Assembly: GCA_964372275.1 (NCBI GenBank)
Contig: CAYJRR010000137.1
Location: 1-11,488 of the forward strand
Direction: 5' to 3'
DNA: 11,488 nucleotides
Source: CAYJRR01 sp964372275 [NCBI: uncultured bacterium]
Lineage (GTDB): Bacteria > CAYJRR01
The translations under genes and the position numbers were made by a program. The notes under the pieces were generated by a model. That model did not search any database. It worked only from the letters and a program-made list of their open reading frames with translations, and was not told the origin of the DNA. Within the stretch, counting starts at the first letter, position 1, and every line of letters starts with the position of its first letter. Of this stretch, positions 5,367-11,488 are shown in pieces.

Positions 5367-7778
5367 CTACGGGCCGTTGACGCAGCTCCCGTCGAAGGTC
5401 AGGGACCAGGCATTCAGCGCGCCGACGTCGTCGGGGGAGAGATCCTGCAGCTTGAGCTTCCAGGTTCCCGCCGCGGGCTGTCCCTGGAAGGCGGTGATCG
5501 GAAGATTGGAGAAGGCCACGTCGTCGGCCGAACCGCCGGTCTGGTCGTGGAGCACGTGTGACGTGCCGGCCGGTGAGATCAGGGTCACCTTGAGGTCCCC
5601 CTTGTAGGGATGGGCAATGGTGAGCGAGAGCGACAGCGACGCGACCTGTCCGGCGCCCGTCACGGGAAGGCTGGCCACCACCCCCGCGTTGTCGGCGTCG
5701 GGGATCGCGAGCGGCAGTCCCGCGGACGCGTAGGTCCCATCGACGCAGGTCGTCGGCTGGCAGTTGCCGACGATCGACAGCGACCAGCTCTGCAACTCGC
5801 CGGGCCAGTAGGTGTTGTACTGGTCCTTGAGCTGCAAGCGCCAGGTGCCGACGGCGGGCTTGCCGGAGAATCCCGGAATCGGCAGATGGACGATCGTGCC
5901 GCTGCTTTGCGACGGCAGCACGTAGCTCGTCCCGTCGGGACCGATCAGGGTGAGCTGATCCCACGGCGCGTAGTAGGAGTTGACCGTCGCCGACAGCCGG
6001 AGCGACACGATCGGTCCCATCCCCTGGACCGAGACCGTCTGCGAAACCGGCGTTGTGCCGTAGGTGTAGGCGGCCGGTTGTGGCGGGTCGGTGGTGACGT
6101 AGGTTCCGGCGCAGGTAGTGTTGTTCACCGCGATCACGCGCCGCGCGAGGCCGCTCGAGGCGCCGCGATCGTCGAACGCACGGGCGGTGATGACGTGGTT
6201 CGTGCCGTCCGGGACGGAGGCGGAGTTCCAGACGACCGAGAACGGCGCCGTGGTGTCGTCCTGCGCGCTGCCGTCGGGCAGCCAGAACCGCACGCGGGCG
6301 ACCGTTCCGTCGGGGTCGCTCGCGCCCGCCGTCACCGCCACCGATCCTTGAAGCACCGCACCGGGCCCCGGGCCGTCGATCGACACCCGCGGCGCGGCCT
6401 GGTTCGCGGCGACGCCGGCGCCGAAGAAGACGTGGAGGTCGCTCCGGGAGCGGACCCAATAGTCGGGGTATCCGTCGCCGTCGACGTCGCCGGCGGGGCC
6501 GACATCGCCGCCGACGAGGTCGCCCCAGTCGTCCGAGTACGGAACCCTGGGCTGCACCCCGTGGATGTTCAGGTGACGTCCGGCGAAATGGGGGGCCGTG
6601 CCGCCCGACGACGGACCGTAGAGGAGGTGAGCCGCGCCCCGGCTGTCGTCGGTGACCGGGGCGCCGATCAGCAGATCCTGAAAGCCGTCGCCGTCGACGT
6701 CCCCCACGGTGGCGGCCGAGGTTCCGAACTGGGACGTCCCGGGTCCACGGAACGTTCCGCCGGTCGGCGCGAGGGCGCCGCTCAGCGGACCGAGGAACGA
6801 GTGCACAACCGGTGCGTTCCGATAGGGGCTGTTCAGGTCGCCGTACCCCAGGCCGGCGACCAGGTCGTCCGTGCCGTTTCCGTCGAGGTCGGCAGACGAC
6901 AACGGCACGCGATAGAGCCAACCGTCGCCGGTGAAGGTCGCGAGGGGCTGCGTGACGAGGCCCGGCTGCGACAACGAGGCGACGGCGACCACCGCCGTTC
7001 CCGACGCGTTCCGTCCCGAGATCCCGATCTCCGGAAGACCGTCCCCGTTCTGATCCCCGATGCGGCGCAAGGTCAGGATCTCGCTCAAACCGGACCACTC
7101 GAAGACGGTGCGGGTCGTCGCTCCGCCGAGCTTGTTCGAGGCGAGGAAGTTCCCGGACAGGACGTAGACGCGCCGCGCCGAGGCGATCACCAGGTCGGCC
7201 CGGCCGTCACCCGACAGGTCGCCGGGACCGAGCACCGCTCTCCCGGCGTCTTCGCCGGCGTTCTCCCCGACGAACTTCACCGGCGCGGTCGAAAGATTGC
7301 GATAGCCGGAGAAGGTGATCGGCCCATGGACCAGGTAGGCGCCGCCCATCGAGGCTCCGTCGACCTTCACGCCTCGCGCGCCGATCAGCAGATCGCGGTG
7401 CCCGTCCCCGTTGACGTCCCCGGCCTCCTCGGCACGGCCAGGCTTCTCGCCGCTCTGGAACGCCGCGTGGCACCCGTAGACGTCGGCCGAGAGCGGTCCC
7501 CAGAGTAGGCAGACCGTTCCGATGTCGTTGGAGACCGCTTCCTGGGCGTGGAGGTAGTCGCCGATCCCGTCGCCGTTCAGGTCTTCGATCGGCTGAAGCG
7601 GTCCGGCGGCGTGGATCCGGAGGTCGGACCGGTCGATCCGCATCTCGCCGACCGGGCTCTCGGGCGAGCCCGACGATCCCTCCCACGGAAGCGGAAGGTA
7701 CGGATCCGCACAGCCCGCCACCAGCCGCGCCAGCGCGAGAAGCCCCACGGTGCGCGCCGATCGATTCACCCTCTCCAT
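5367..7778 (-). CDS. Lipoprotein with seven FG-GAP repeats, Ig-like domain and two P-domains
   Basis: 803-residue predicted lipoprotein, first of a tandem pair. The signal peptide ends in the canonical lipobox LVAGC (Cys23). It is followed by DPYLPLPWE, almost identical to the DPHLPLPWE of its neighbour. Seven FG-GAP motifs start near residues 65, 120, 186, 241, 296, 359 and 430 (for example GDVNGDGHRD and GDVDGDGFQD), giving a predicted calcium-binding seven-bladed propeller. Residues 463-552 form a Big_7-type Ig-like domain. Two P-domains (556-673 and 678-799) are each bounded by Cys and joined by a C-x4-C linker. Compared with its paralogue it lacks the middle P-domain. P-domains usually accompany subtilisin-like proteases, but no catalytic domain is seen here. 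The ATG at 7778 was chosen because it has a GGAGG site at 5-nt spacing and opens the lipoprotein signal; a longer GTG form from 7844 buries that signal. The gene lies 224 bp after recF, which leaves room for a promoter. Biological role unknown; surface binding is inferred. Confidence 0.88.
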   Translation of the reverse strand: MERVNRSARTVGLLALARLVAGCADPYLPLPWEGSSGSPESPVGEMRIDRSDLRIHAAGPLQPIEDLNGDGIGDYLHAQEAVSNDIGTVCLLWGPLSADVYGCHAAFQSGEKPGRAEEAGDVNGDGHRDLLIGARGVKVDGASMGGAYLVHGPITFSGYRNLSTAPVKFVGENAGEDAGRAVLGPGDLSGDGRADLVIASARRVYVLSGNFLASNKLGGATTRTVFEWSGLSEILTLRRIGDQNGDGLPEIGISGRNASGTAVVAVASLSQPGLVTQPLATFTGDGWLYRVPLSSADLDGNGTDDLVAGLGYGDLNSPYRNAPVVHSFLGPLSGALAPTGGTFRGPGTSQFGTSAATVGDVDGDGFQDLLIGAPVTDDSRGAAHLLYGPSSGGTAPHFAGRHLNIHGVQPRVPYSDDWGDLVGGDVGPAGDVDGDGYPDYWVRSRSDLHVFFGAGVAANQAAPRVSIDGPGPGAVLQGSVAVTAGASDPDGTVARVRFWLPDGSAQDDTTAPFSVVWNSASVPDGTNHVITARAFDDRGASSGLARRVIAVNNTTCAGTYVTTDPPQPAAYTYGTTPVSQTVSVQGMGPIVSLRLSATVNSYYAPWDQLTLIGPDGTSYVLPSQSSGTIVHLPIPGFSGKPAVGTWRLQLKDQYNTYWPGELQSWSLSIVGNCQPTTCVDGTYASAGLPLAIPDADNAGVVASLPVTGAGQVASLSLSLTIAHPYKGDLKVTLISPAGTSHVLHDQTGGSADDVAFSNLPITAFQGQPAAGTWKLKLQDLSPDDVGALNAWSLTFDGSCVNGP

Positions 7779-7783
7779 GCGAT

Positions 7784-7788
7784 CCTCC
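7784..7788 (-). promoter_or_regulatory. Shine-Dalgarno site of the 803-residue lipoprotein gene
   Basis: GGAGG on the minus strand, 5 nt before the ATG at 7778. It favours this start over the in-frame GTG at 7844. Confidence 0.7.
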
Positions 7789-7894
7789 GTCGCGGCCGCA
7801 CGATCGCGGCGCGCGACGCGGCGCATCAGCAGCGGACGTGCCACCCGCCCGGAGAGGCCAACCCGCGGAATTCGCTCGCGCCCGGTTCCGTGTG

Positions 7895-7914
7895 AATTGA
7901 CATTTGTGTCAATT
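7895..7914. promoter_or_regulatory. AT-rich 20-bp palindrome upstream of the lipoprotein genes, candidate operator
   Basis: AATTGACATTTGTGTCAATT has perfect 8-bp arms around a 4-nt centre and stands out in very GC-rich DNA. It lies 116 bp upstream of the 803-residue lipoprotein start and 88 bp after the recF stop. Each arm holds TTGACA, the -35 consensus, but no -10 follows at 16-18 bp on either strand. The half-site layout TTGAC-N6-GTCAA has the spacing of CRP-type sites but not their sequence. A terminator is less likely because the stem is AT-rich and no U-run follows on the minus strand. Confidence 0.45.
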
Positions 7915-8002
7915 TTCCTGACCAGGCATGGGTGACGCCGTATCCGCGGCGGCGAGGTCGCCCCTTTCGCCGGACATTTTCATTGCGACGAAGGCGCCGG
8001 GG

Positions 8003-9106
8003 CTACTCGCGGGTGGCGACGCCGGCGGCGACGCGCCAGGTGACGTGGGCGCGCGCGAGGTCGTCCTTCAGCTCGCGCACGTCGGTGGTGGTGACGAAGA
8101 TCTGCGCCGGGATGCGGTTCAGGAAGCCGAAGAGGTAGCGCACCCGGTCCTGGTCGAGCTCGCTCTTCACGTCGTCGAGGAGGAGCACGGGATAGCGGCC
8201 GAGCTCGCGGCGGTGCAGTTCGATCTCCGCGACCTTGAGCGCGAGCGCGAACATCCGGTGCTGTCCCTGACTGGCGTATCTCCGCACCGACCGGCCGTCG
8301 ATCTCGGCGACGACGTCGTCGCGGTGGGGTCCGACGACGGTGTGGCCGCGCGCGAGCTCCTCGTCGCGGCGTGCCTCCATCGCCGCCAACAGTTCCGGCT
8401 CCGTCGCGGCCGTCCCCCGGTAGGAGAGGCTCGCCAGACGCGTCGATCCCGAGATCTCGCGGAAGAACGCTTCGAGGAGTGGTCCGACGCGGGCGACGAA
8501 TTCGCGACGCGCCGCGACGACCGGGCGGCCGGCGGCCGCGAGCTTGGCGTTCCACACGGCGAGATGGTCGTCCACGTCCCGACGCGATCCGCTCCACGCG
8601 CCACGCGCCTCCTTGAGCAGCGCGTTCTTCTGCTTGAGCGCGCGGTTGTAGTCGAGCAGGTTCCGAAAGTGGTTCGGCAGGAGACCGAACACCCCGCGGT
8701 CGAGCGCCTGGCGCCGCGGACCGGACTCCCCCTTGTGGAGTTGCAGGTCGTCGGGGGTGAAGCGCACCGTCGGAAAGAGACGCAGGTAGTCGGCCACGGC
8801 CGCGGGCTTCTTCCCGTTGACGCACGCCTCGCGCTCCTGGGCCCCGAGTCGCACCGACAGCCGATCGGTCCCGTTCGCCCCTGCGATCGTCCCCTCCACC
8901 GCCGCCGCCGGCTCCCCGAACCGCACCAGCTCCCGCGACGACGACCCGCGGAACGACCGCAGCGTCGAGAGGACGTGAATCGCCTCCAGCAGGCTCGTCT
9001 TTCCCTGCGCGTTGTCCCCGACGATCACCTGCACGTCGGCGGAGAACTCCCCCGAGAACCTCTCGTAGTTGCGAAACGACCGGAACTGCAGCGCGGCGAG
9101 GTGCAT
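8003..9106 (-). CDS. recF: DNA replication and repair protein RecF
   Basis: RecF is an SMC-like ATPase that binds gapped DNA and helps load RecA through RecO and RecR at stalled forks. The 367 residues are close to the usual length (E. coli 357). Visible parts are the N-terminal LQFRSFRNY, Walker A GDNAQGKT (30-37), the region RRQALDRGVF (131-140), GPHRDD (259-264), the ABC signature SQGQ (279-282), Walker B VLLLDD (307-312) and the D-loop SELD (315-318). The ATG at 9106 was chosen because it matches the family N-terminus. An in-frame TTG at 9181 overlaps the dnaN stop by 4 bp (TTGA) and would add 25 residues rich in Arg and Ala that are not typical of RecF. No clear Shine-Dalgarno sequence precedes either start. 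The 71-bp distance from dnaN suggests co-transcription. Unlike the common arrangement, gyrB does not follow directly. Confidence 0.96.
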   Translation of the reverse strand: MHLAALQFRSFRNYERFSGEFSADVQVIVGDNAQGKTSLLEAIHVLSTLRSFRGSSSRELVRFGEPAAAVEGTIAGANGTDRLSVRLGAQEREACVNGKKPAAVADYLRLFPTVRFTPDDLQLHKGESGPRRQALDRGVFGLLPNHFRNLLDYNRALKQKNALLKEARGAWSGSRRDVDDHLAVWNAKLAAAGRPVVAARREFVARVGPLLEAFFREISGSTRLASLSYRGTAATEPELLAAMEARRDEELARGHTVVGPHRDDVVAEIDGRSVRRYASQGQHRMFALALKVAEIELHRRELGRYPVLLLDDVKSELDQDRVRYLFGFLNRIPAQIFVTTTDVRELKDDLARAHVTWRVAAGVATRE

Positions 9107-9177
9107 GGCCGCCGGTCGTTCGATCTGGGCGGCCCGTCCGGCCCGCGCTTCGCGCCGGTCCGATTCGACGGTCGTCG

Positions 9178-10293
9178 TCAAATTCGCATCGGCATGATGA
9201 CGTACAGATAGTCGGCGTTGCCCTTGCCGCGGAGGACGCCGGGGCTGGAGTCGTCGGCCAGCGCGAGCTCCACCACCTCTTCGCCGATGGCGGTCAGGGC
9301 GTCGAGGAGGTACTTGGCGTTGAAGCCGATCTCCAGCGGCGTGCCGTTGAAGTCGGCTTCGACCTCCTCGCGCGCTTCGCCGAAGTCGGGATTCGACGCG
9401 GAGAGGACGAGCCCGTTCTTCGACATCTCCAGCTTCACGCCCTTGATGCGGTCGGTCGACAGCACGCTGATGCGGCGGAGCGACGCGGCGAACCGGTTCC
9501 GGTCGAGGGCGAGGACCTTGTTGTTCCCCTTGGGCAGCACCGACGCGTAGGGGGGGAACTGCCCCTCGATCAGGCGCATCACCAGCGTCGTCTTGCCGCT
9601 GCGCGCGACGGCGTTCCCGGCCGAGAAGCCGATCTCGACGCCGGCGTCCCCCGCCTCCTCGGCGAGCTTGCGGATCTCGGCCACCCCCTTGCGCGGCAGG
9701 ATCACCCCGGCCGGCAGCTCCGGCGCCTTGTCGAGCGTCTTCTCGATCTTCGCCAGGCGGTGGGTGTCGGTCGATACCATCCGCAGGCCGGACTTCTTCT
9801 CCTCGGACGCCTTCTCCACGAAGACGCCGCTCATGTTGTATCGGGTCTCGTCGGTCGAGACGCAGAAGGAGGTCTTGTCGAGCATCTCCGCCAGGATCTT
9901 CGACGGCACGCTCGCCAGCTTCGCGCCGGAGACGTCGGGAAGGTTGGGGAATTCGTCCGGCGAAAGCCCCGTGATCTTGAACCGCGCCTTGCCCGCCGAC
10001 ACCTCGAGCCAGTGGTTGTCGAGGCGCTTGAGGGCCACCCGACCCTCGGCAATCTCCTTCACGATGTCGTGCAGCTTCCGGGCGTCGACCGCGACCTTTC
10101 CCGGCTTCACCACGTCGGCCGGATAGCTCGTCACCGTCCCGACGTCGAGGTCGGTGCCGGTGAGACGGATCTCGTCGGCCGACGCCTCGATCAGCGTGTT
10201 GGAGAGGATCGGCATCGTGCTCTTGCGTTCGACGACGCCGAGGACTTTGGAAAGGCCCTTGAGGAACGTTTCGCGCTCGACCCGAATCTCCAT
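9178..10293 (-). CDS. dnaN: DNA polymerase III beta sliding clamp
   Basis: DnaN is the ring-shaped processivity clamp that tethers DNA polymerase III and other partners to DNA. The 371 residues match the family length (E. coli 366). Visible family features are ERKSTMPILSN near residues 22-32, FNAKYLLDAL (324-333), which contributes to the partner-binding pocket, and the C-terminal YVIMPMRI (364-371), which corresponds to the clamp's VMPMRL tail. Three homologous clamp domains are expected over this length. The ATG at 10293 gives the normal N-terminus (MEIRVERETFLKGLSKV) and has a GAGG site (10299-10302) at 5-nt spacing. The gene lies 265 bp after dnaA, with the probable origin between them, and 71 bp before recF. 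Confidence 0.98.
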   Translation of the reverse strand: MEIRVERETFLKGLSKVLGVVERKSTMPILSNTLIEASADEIRLTGTDLDVGTVTSYPADVVKPGKVAVDARKLHDIVKEIAEGRVALKRLDNHWLEVSAGKARFKITGLSPDEFPNLPDVSGAKLASVPSKILAEMLDKTSFCVSTDETRYNMSGVFVEKASEEKKSGLRMVSTDTHRLAKIEKTLDKAPELPAGVILPRKGVAEIRKLAEEAGDAGVEIGFSAGNAVARSGKTTLVMRLIEGQFPPYASVLPKGNNKVLALDRNRFAASLRRISVLSTDRIKGVKLEMSKNGLVLSASNPDFGEAREEVEADFNGTPLEIGFNAKYLLDALTAIGEEVVELALADDSSPGVLRGKGNADYLYVIMPMRI

Positions 10294-10337
10294 GCCTGCC
10301 TCGTCGCTCTTCTGTTTCTCGGGAAGGAGAAAAACTT

Positions 10338-10381
10338 ATTAAAGAGAGTAGTAGTAGTAACGGCTGTGAATTGGTGGATGG
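10338..10381 (-). promoter_or_regulatory. Basal-unwinding-type element: DnaA-box-like site, GC block, DnaA-trios, AT-rich DNA
   Basis: Read on the minus strand, the order is a weak box (CCATCCACC, 6 of 9), a DnaA-box-like CAATTCACA, GCCG, then TTACTACTACTA, then AT-rich TCTTTAATAAG. The plus strand at 10349-10360 therefore carries four perfect 3'-[G/A]A[T/A]-5' trios (AAT, GAT, GAT, GAT). This is the order of the basal unwinding system described at B. subtilis oriC, where DnaA spreads from the box onto the trio strand. The boxes are imperfect and the two overlap by one base, so the second may be spurious. Confidence 0.6.
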
Positions 10382-10411
10382 ATCGTGAAGTGGGGATCGT
10401 CGCTACGTTTC

Positions 10412-10434
10412 TCTCCGCTTCGTACCGGCGGAGA
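10412..10434. repeat. 7-bp inverted repeat in the dnaA-dnaN gap
   Basis: Perfect arms TCTCCGC (10412-10418) and GCGGAGA (10428-10434) flank a 9-nt loop. No U-run follows in the dnaA direction, so a terminator is unlikely. It may be a structural element of the origin or a chance repeat. Confidence 0.3.
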
Positions 10435-10558
10435 ACCTTCGTGCCATCCCCGCCCGCGTGTGGGCTTCTACATCGCTCACACCCTGTTCACAAGCGGATC
10501 CCCGGCCTTGCCCCCCGATCCCTCCACACCCAAAGCGATTCGAAATCGATCGCCGTGT

Positions 10559-11488
10559 CTAAAGATCGCCTCCGGTCGAGAGCGACTTCTCGATCGACTC
10601 GACCATGTTCTTCAGCGACGGGTCGGTCTTGAGCCGGTCCTCGATCTTCTTGCAGCCGTGGATGACGGTGGAGTGGTCCTTGCCGCCGAACTTCTCCCCG
10701 ATGTCGGGGAACGACGAGCGGCAATGCTTGCGCACCAGGTACATCGCGATCTGCCGCGGCAGCGCGACCACCTTGTGCTTCTTGGGGCTCTTCAGATCGC
10801 TCACCTTCAGGTTGAAGAAGTTGGCGACCGTCTTCTGGATCCCTTCGGAGGTGAGGATCTTCGTCTTCTCCTGCCCCAGGGCGCCCGGGGCCGCCTTGGA
10901 GGGCTCCAGGTCGATCGCCCGGCCGTAGAGGCTGGCGAAGGCGCTCACCCGGATCAGCGCCCCCTCGAGCTCGCGGATGTTCGAGGCGATGTGCGTCGCC
11001 AGGAACATCGCCACCTCGTCGGGGACGTGGATCTTGTCCTCCTCCGCCTTCTTCCGGAGGATGGCGATCCGGGTTTCGATCTCCGGCGGCTGGATGTCGG
11101 CGATCAGCCCCCACTCGAACCGCGAACGCAGCCGCTCCTCGAGGTTGGGGATCTCCTTCGGGAACTTGTCGCTGGTCAGGACGATCTGCTTCCGCGAGCC
11201 GTAGAGCGTGTTGAAGGTGTGGAAGAACTCCTCCTGCGTCCGCTCCTTTCCGGCGAGGAACTGGATGTCATCCATTAGGAGGACGTCGCATCCGTCACGG
11301 TACTTGGCGCGGAAGGCGTCCATCTTGTCGAACCGGAGCGCGCTGATCAGCTCGTTCATGAACGACTCGGACGAGAGATAGATGATGCGCGCCGACGGGT
11401 CGTCGGTGAGGATGGCGTGGCCGATCGCTTGCACCAGATGGGTCTTCCCCAGCCCGACGCCGCCGTAGATGAAGAGCGGGTTGTATCG
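10559..11488 (-). CDS. dnaA: Chromosomal replication initiator DnaA, C-terminal part, truncated by the window edge
   Basis: AAA+ initiator that binds DnaA boxes at oriC, unwinds the origin and helps load the helicase. The 309 visible residues start just before Walker A, so domains I and II and the start of domain III (roughly 165 residues in E. coli terms) lie off the right edge. Visible are RYNPLFIY followed by Walker A GGVGLGKT (9-16), Walker B VLLMDD (69-74) within the DDIQFLAGKERTQEEFFHTFN block, sensor I VLTSD (103-107), the arginine-finger segment RLRSRF (119-124, Arg123 matching E. coli Arg285) and sensor II SNIRELEGAL (169-178). Domain IV carries the DnaA signature GGKDHSTVIHGCKKI (268-282), which recognises DnaA boxes. 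The frame is open through the edge and the stop is TAG at 10559-10561. The probable origin follows immediately. Confidence 0.98.
   Translation of the reverse strand, partial: RYNPLFIYGGVGLGKTHLVQAIGHAILTDDPSARIIYLSSESFMNELISALRFDKMDAFRAKYRDGCDVLLMDDIQFLAGKERTQEEFFHTFNTLYGSRKQIVLTSDKFPKEIPNLEERLRSRFEWGLIADIQPPEIETRIAILRKKAEEDKIHVPDEVAMFLATHIASNIRELEGALIRVSAFASLYGRAIDLEPSKAAPGALGQEKTKILTSEGIQKTVANFFNLKVSDLKSPKKHKVVALPRQIAMYLVRKHCRSSFPDIGEKFGGKDHSTVIHGCKKIEDRLKTDPSLKNMVESIEKSLSTGGDL

Larger units (their letters stand above)
10294..10558. other. oriC: Putative replication origin (oriC) region between dnaA and dnaN
   Basis: The 265-bp gap between dnaA and dnaN is a common oriC position (as in Bacillus subtilis). 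It contains imperfect DnaA-box-like sequences: TGTGAATTG at 10365-10373 (7 of 9 to the reverse of TTATNCACA), CTGTTCACA at 10484-10492 (7 of 9) and CCCTCCACA at 10520-10528 (6 of 9). A DnaA-trio run lies at 10349-10360, an AT-rich patch at about 10327-10345, and a 7-bp inverted repeat at 10412-10434. No perfect DnaA box is present. A second or main origin upstream of dnaA, outside the window, cannot be excluded. Confidence 0.6.

Noticed and set aside
2862-5561. 899-codon open frame on the plus strand antisense to the 938-residue lipoprotein gene
   Set aside because: Its translation is rich in Arg, Gly and Val with no recognisable domain, while the minus strand encodes clear FG-GAP and P-domains. 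It is a shadow frame of GC-rich coding DNA.
4921-7098. 725-codon open frame on the minus strand spanning both lipoprotein genes in another frame
   Set aside because: Arg-rich product crossing the boundary between two real genes with good Shine-Dalgarno sites; a shadow frame.
5610-7508. 632-codon open frame on the plus strand antisense to the 803-residue lipoprotein gene
   Set aside because: Low-complexity Arg/Gly/Val-rich product antisense to a well-supported gene; no start signal or domain.
7895-7914. The AT-rich palindrome as a sigma-70 promoter because each arm holds TTGACA
   Set aside because: No -10-like hexamer occurs 16-18 bp downstream on either strand (GGAACC and GACCAG at 17 bp).
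7928-9211. 427-codon plus-strand frame antisense to recF
   Set aside because: Composition typical of antisense frames in GC-rich genes and no domain; RecF motifs lie on the other strand.
10540-10558. Short imperfect inverted repeat just after the dnaA stop as an intrinsic terminator
   Set aside because: Only about 5 bp pair, the loop is long and only three T follow.

Overview
The window is the replication-initiation locus of a high-GC, Gram-negative bacterium, with every supported gene on the minus strand. Read in the direction of transcription (right to left), the order is dnaA (5' end beyond the right edge), dnaN, recF, two tandem paralogous exported FG-GAP/P-domain lipoproteins, a predicted exported barrel-like protein, and gyrB (3' end beyond the left edge). 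dnaA-dnaN-recF-gyrB is the classic bacterial origin-region order. Here about 6.8 kb carrying three envelope-protein genes separates recF from gyrB. The two lipoprotein signals and the exported barrel-like protein point to a diderm. The GC-rich, third-position-biased coding and the FG-GAP/P-domain proteins would fit Acidobacteriota, Myxococcota or a less sampled diderm phylum, but the phylum is inference only.

Right part (8003-11488): partial dnaA carries Walker A, Walker B, the arginine finger, sensor II and the domain IV DNA-binding signature. A 265-bp gap follows, then dnaN and recF. The gap has the hallmarks of an origin unwinding region: a DnaA-box-like site, a short GC block, a run of four perfect DnaA-trios and an AT-rich patch just before dnaN. 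dnaN and recF are closely spaced and probably co-transcribed.

Middle part (1337-7778): two lipoproteins of 803 and 938 residues share one plan: lipobox, seven FG-GAP calcium-binding motifs (an integrin-alpha-like seven-bladed propeller), a bacterial Ig-like domain of Big_7 type, then two or three P-domains, each bounded by cysteines. No protease catalytic domain is visible. The next gene encodes an exported 358-residue protein with a small SH3/LSm-like N-terminal domain, a Pro/Ala-rich linker and a probable outer-membrane beta-barrel. These three genes could form one envelope-protein unit placed inside the replication locus. Their function is unknown.

Left part (1-1336): the N-terminal 392 residues of GyrB, preceded by a plausible own promoter (extended -10) with a 17-bp palindrome over the -35 position. 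gyrB therefore probably does not depend on read-through from the upstream genes.

No RNA genes, insertion sequences, CRISPR arrays or phage genes were recognised. The long open frames on the plus strand are antisense shadows of GC-rich genes.
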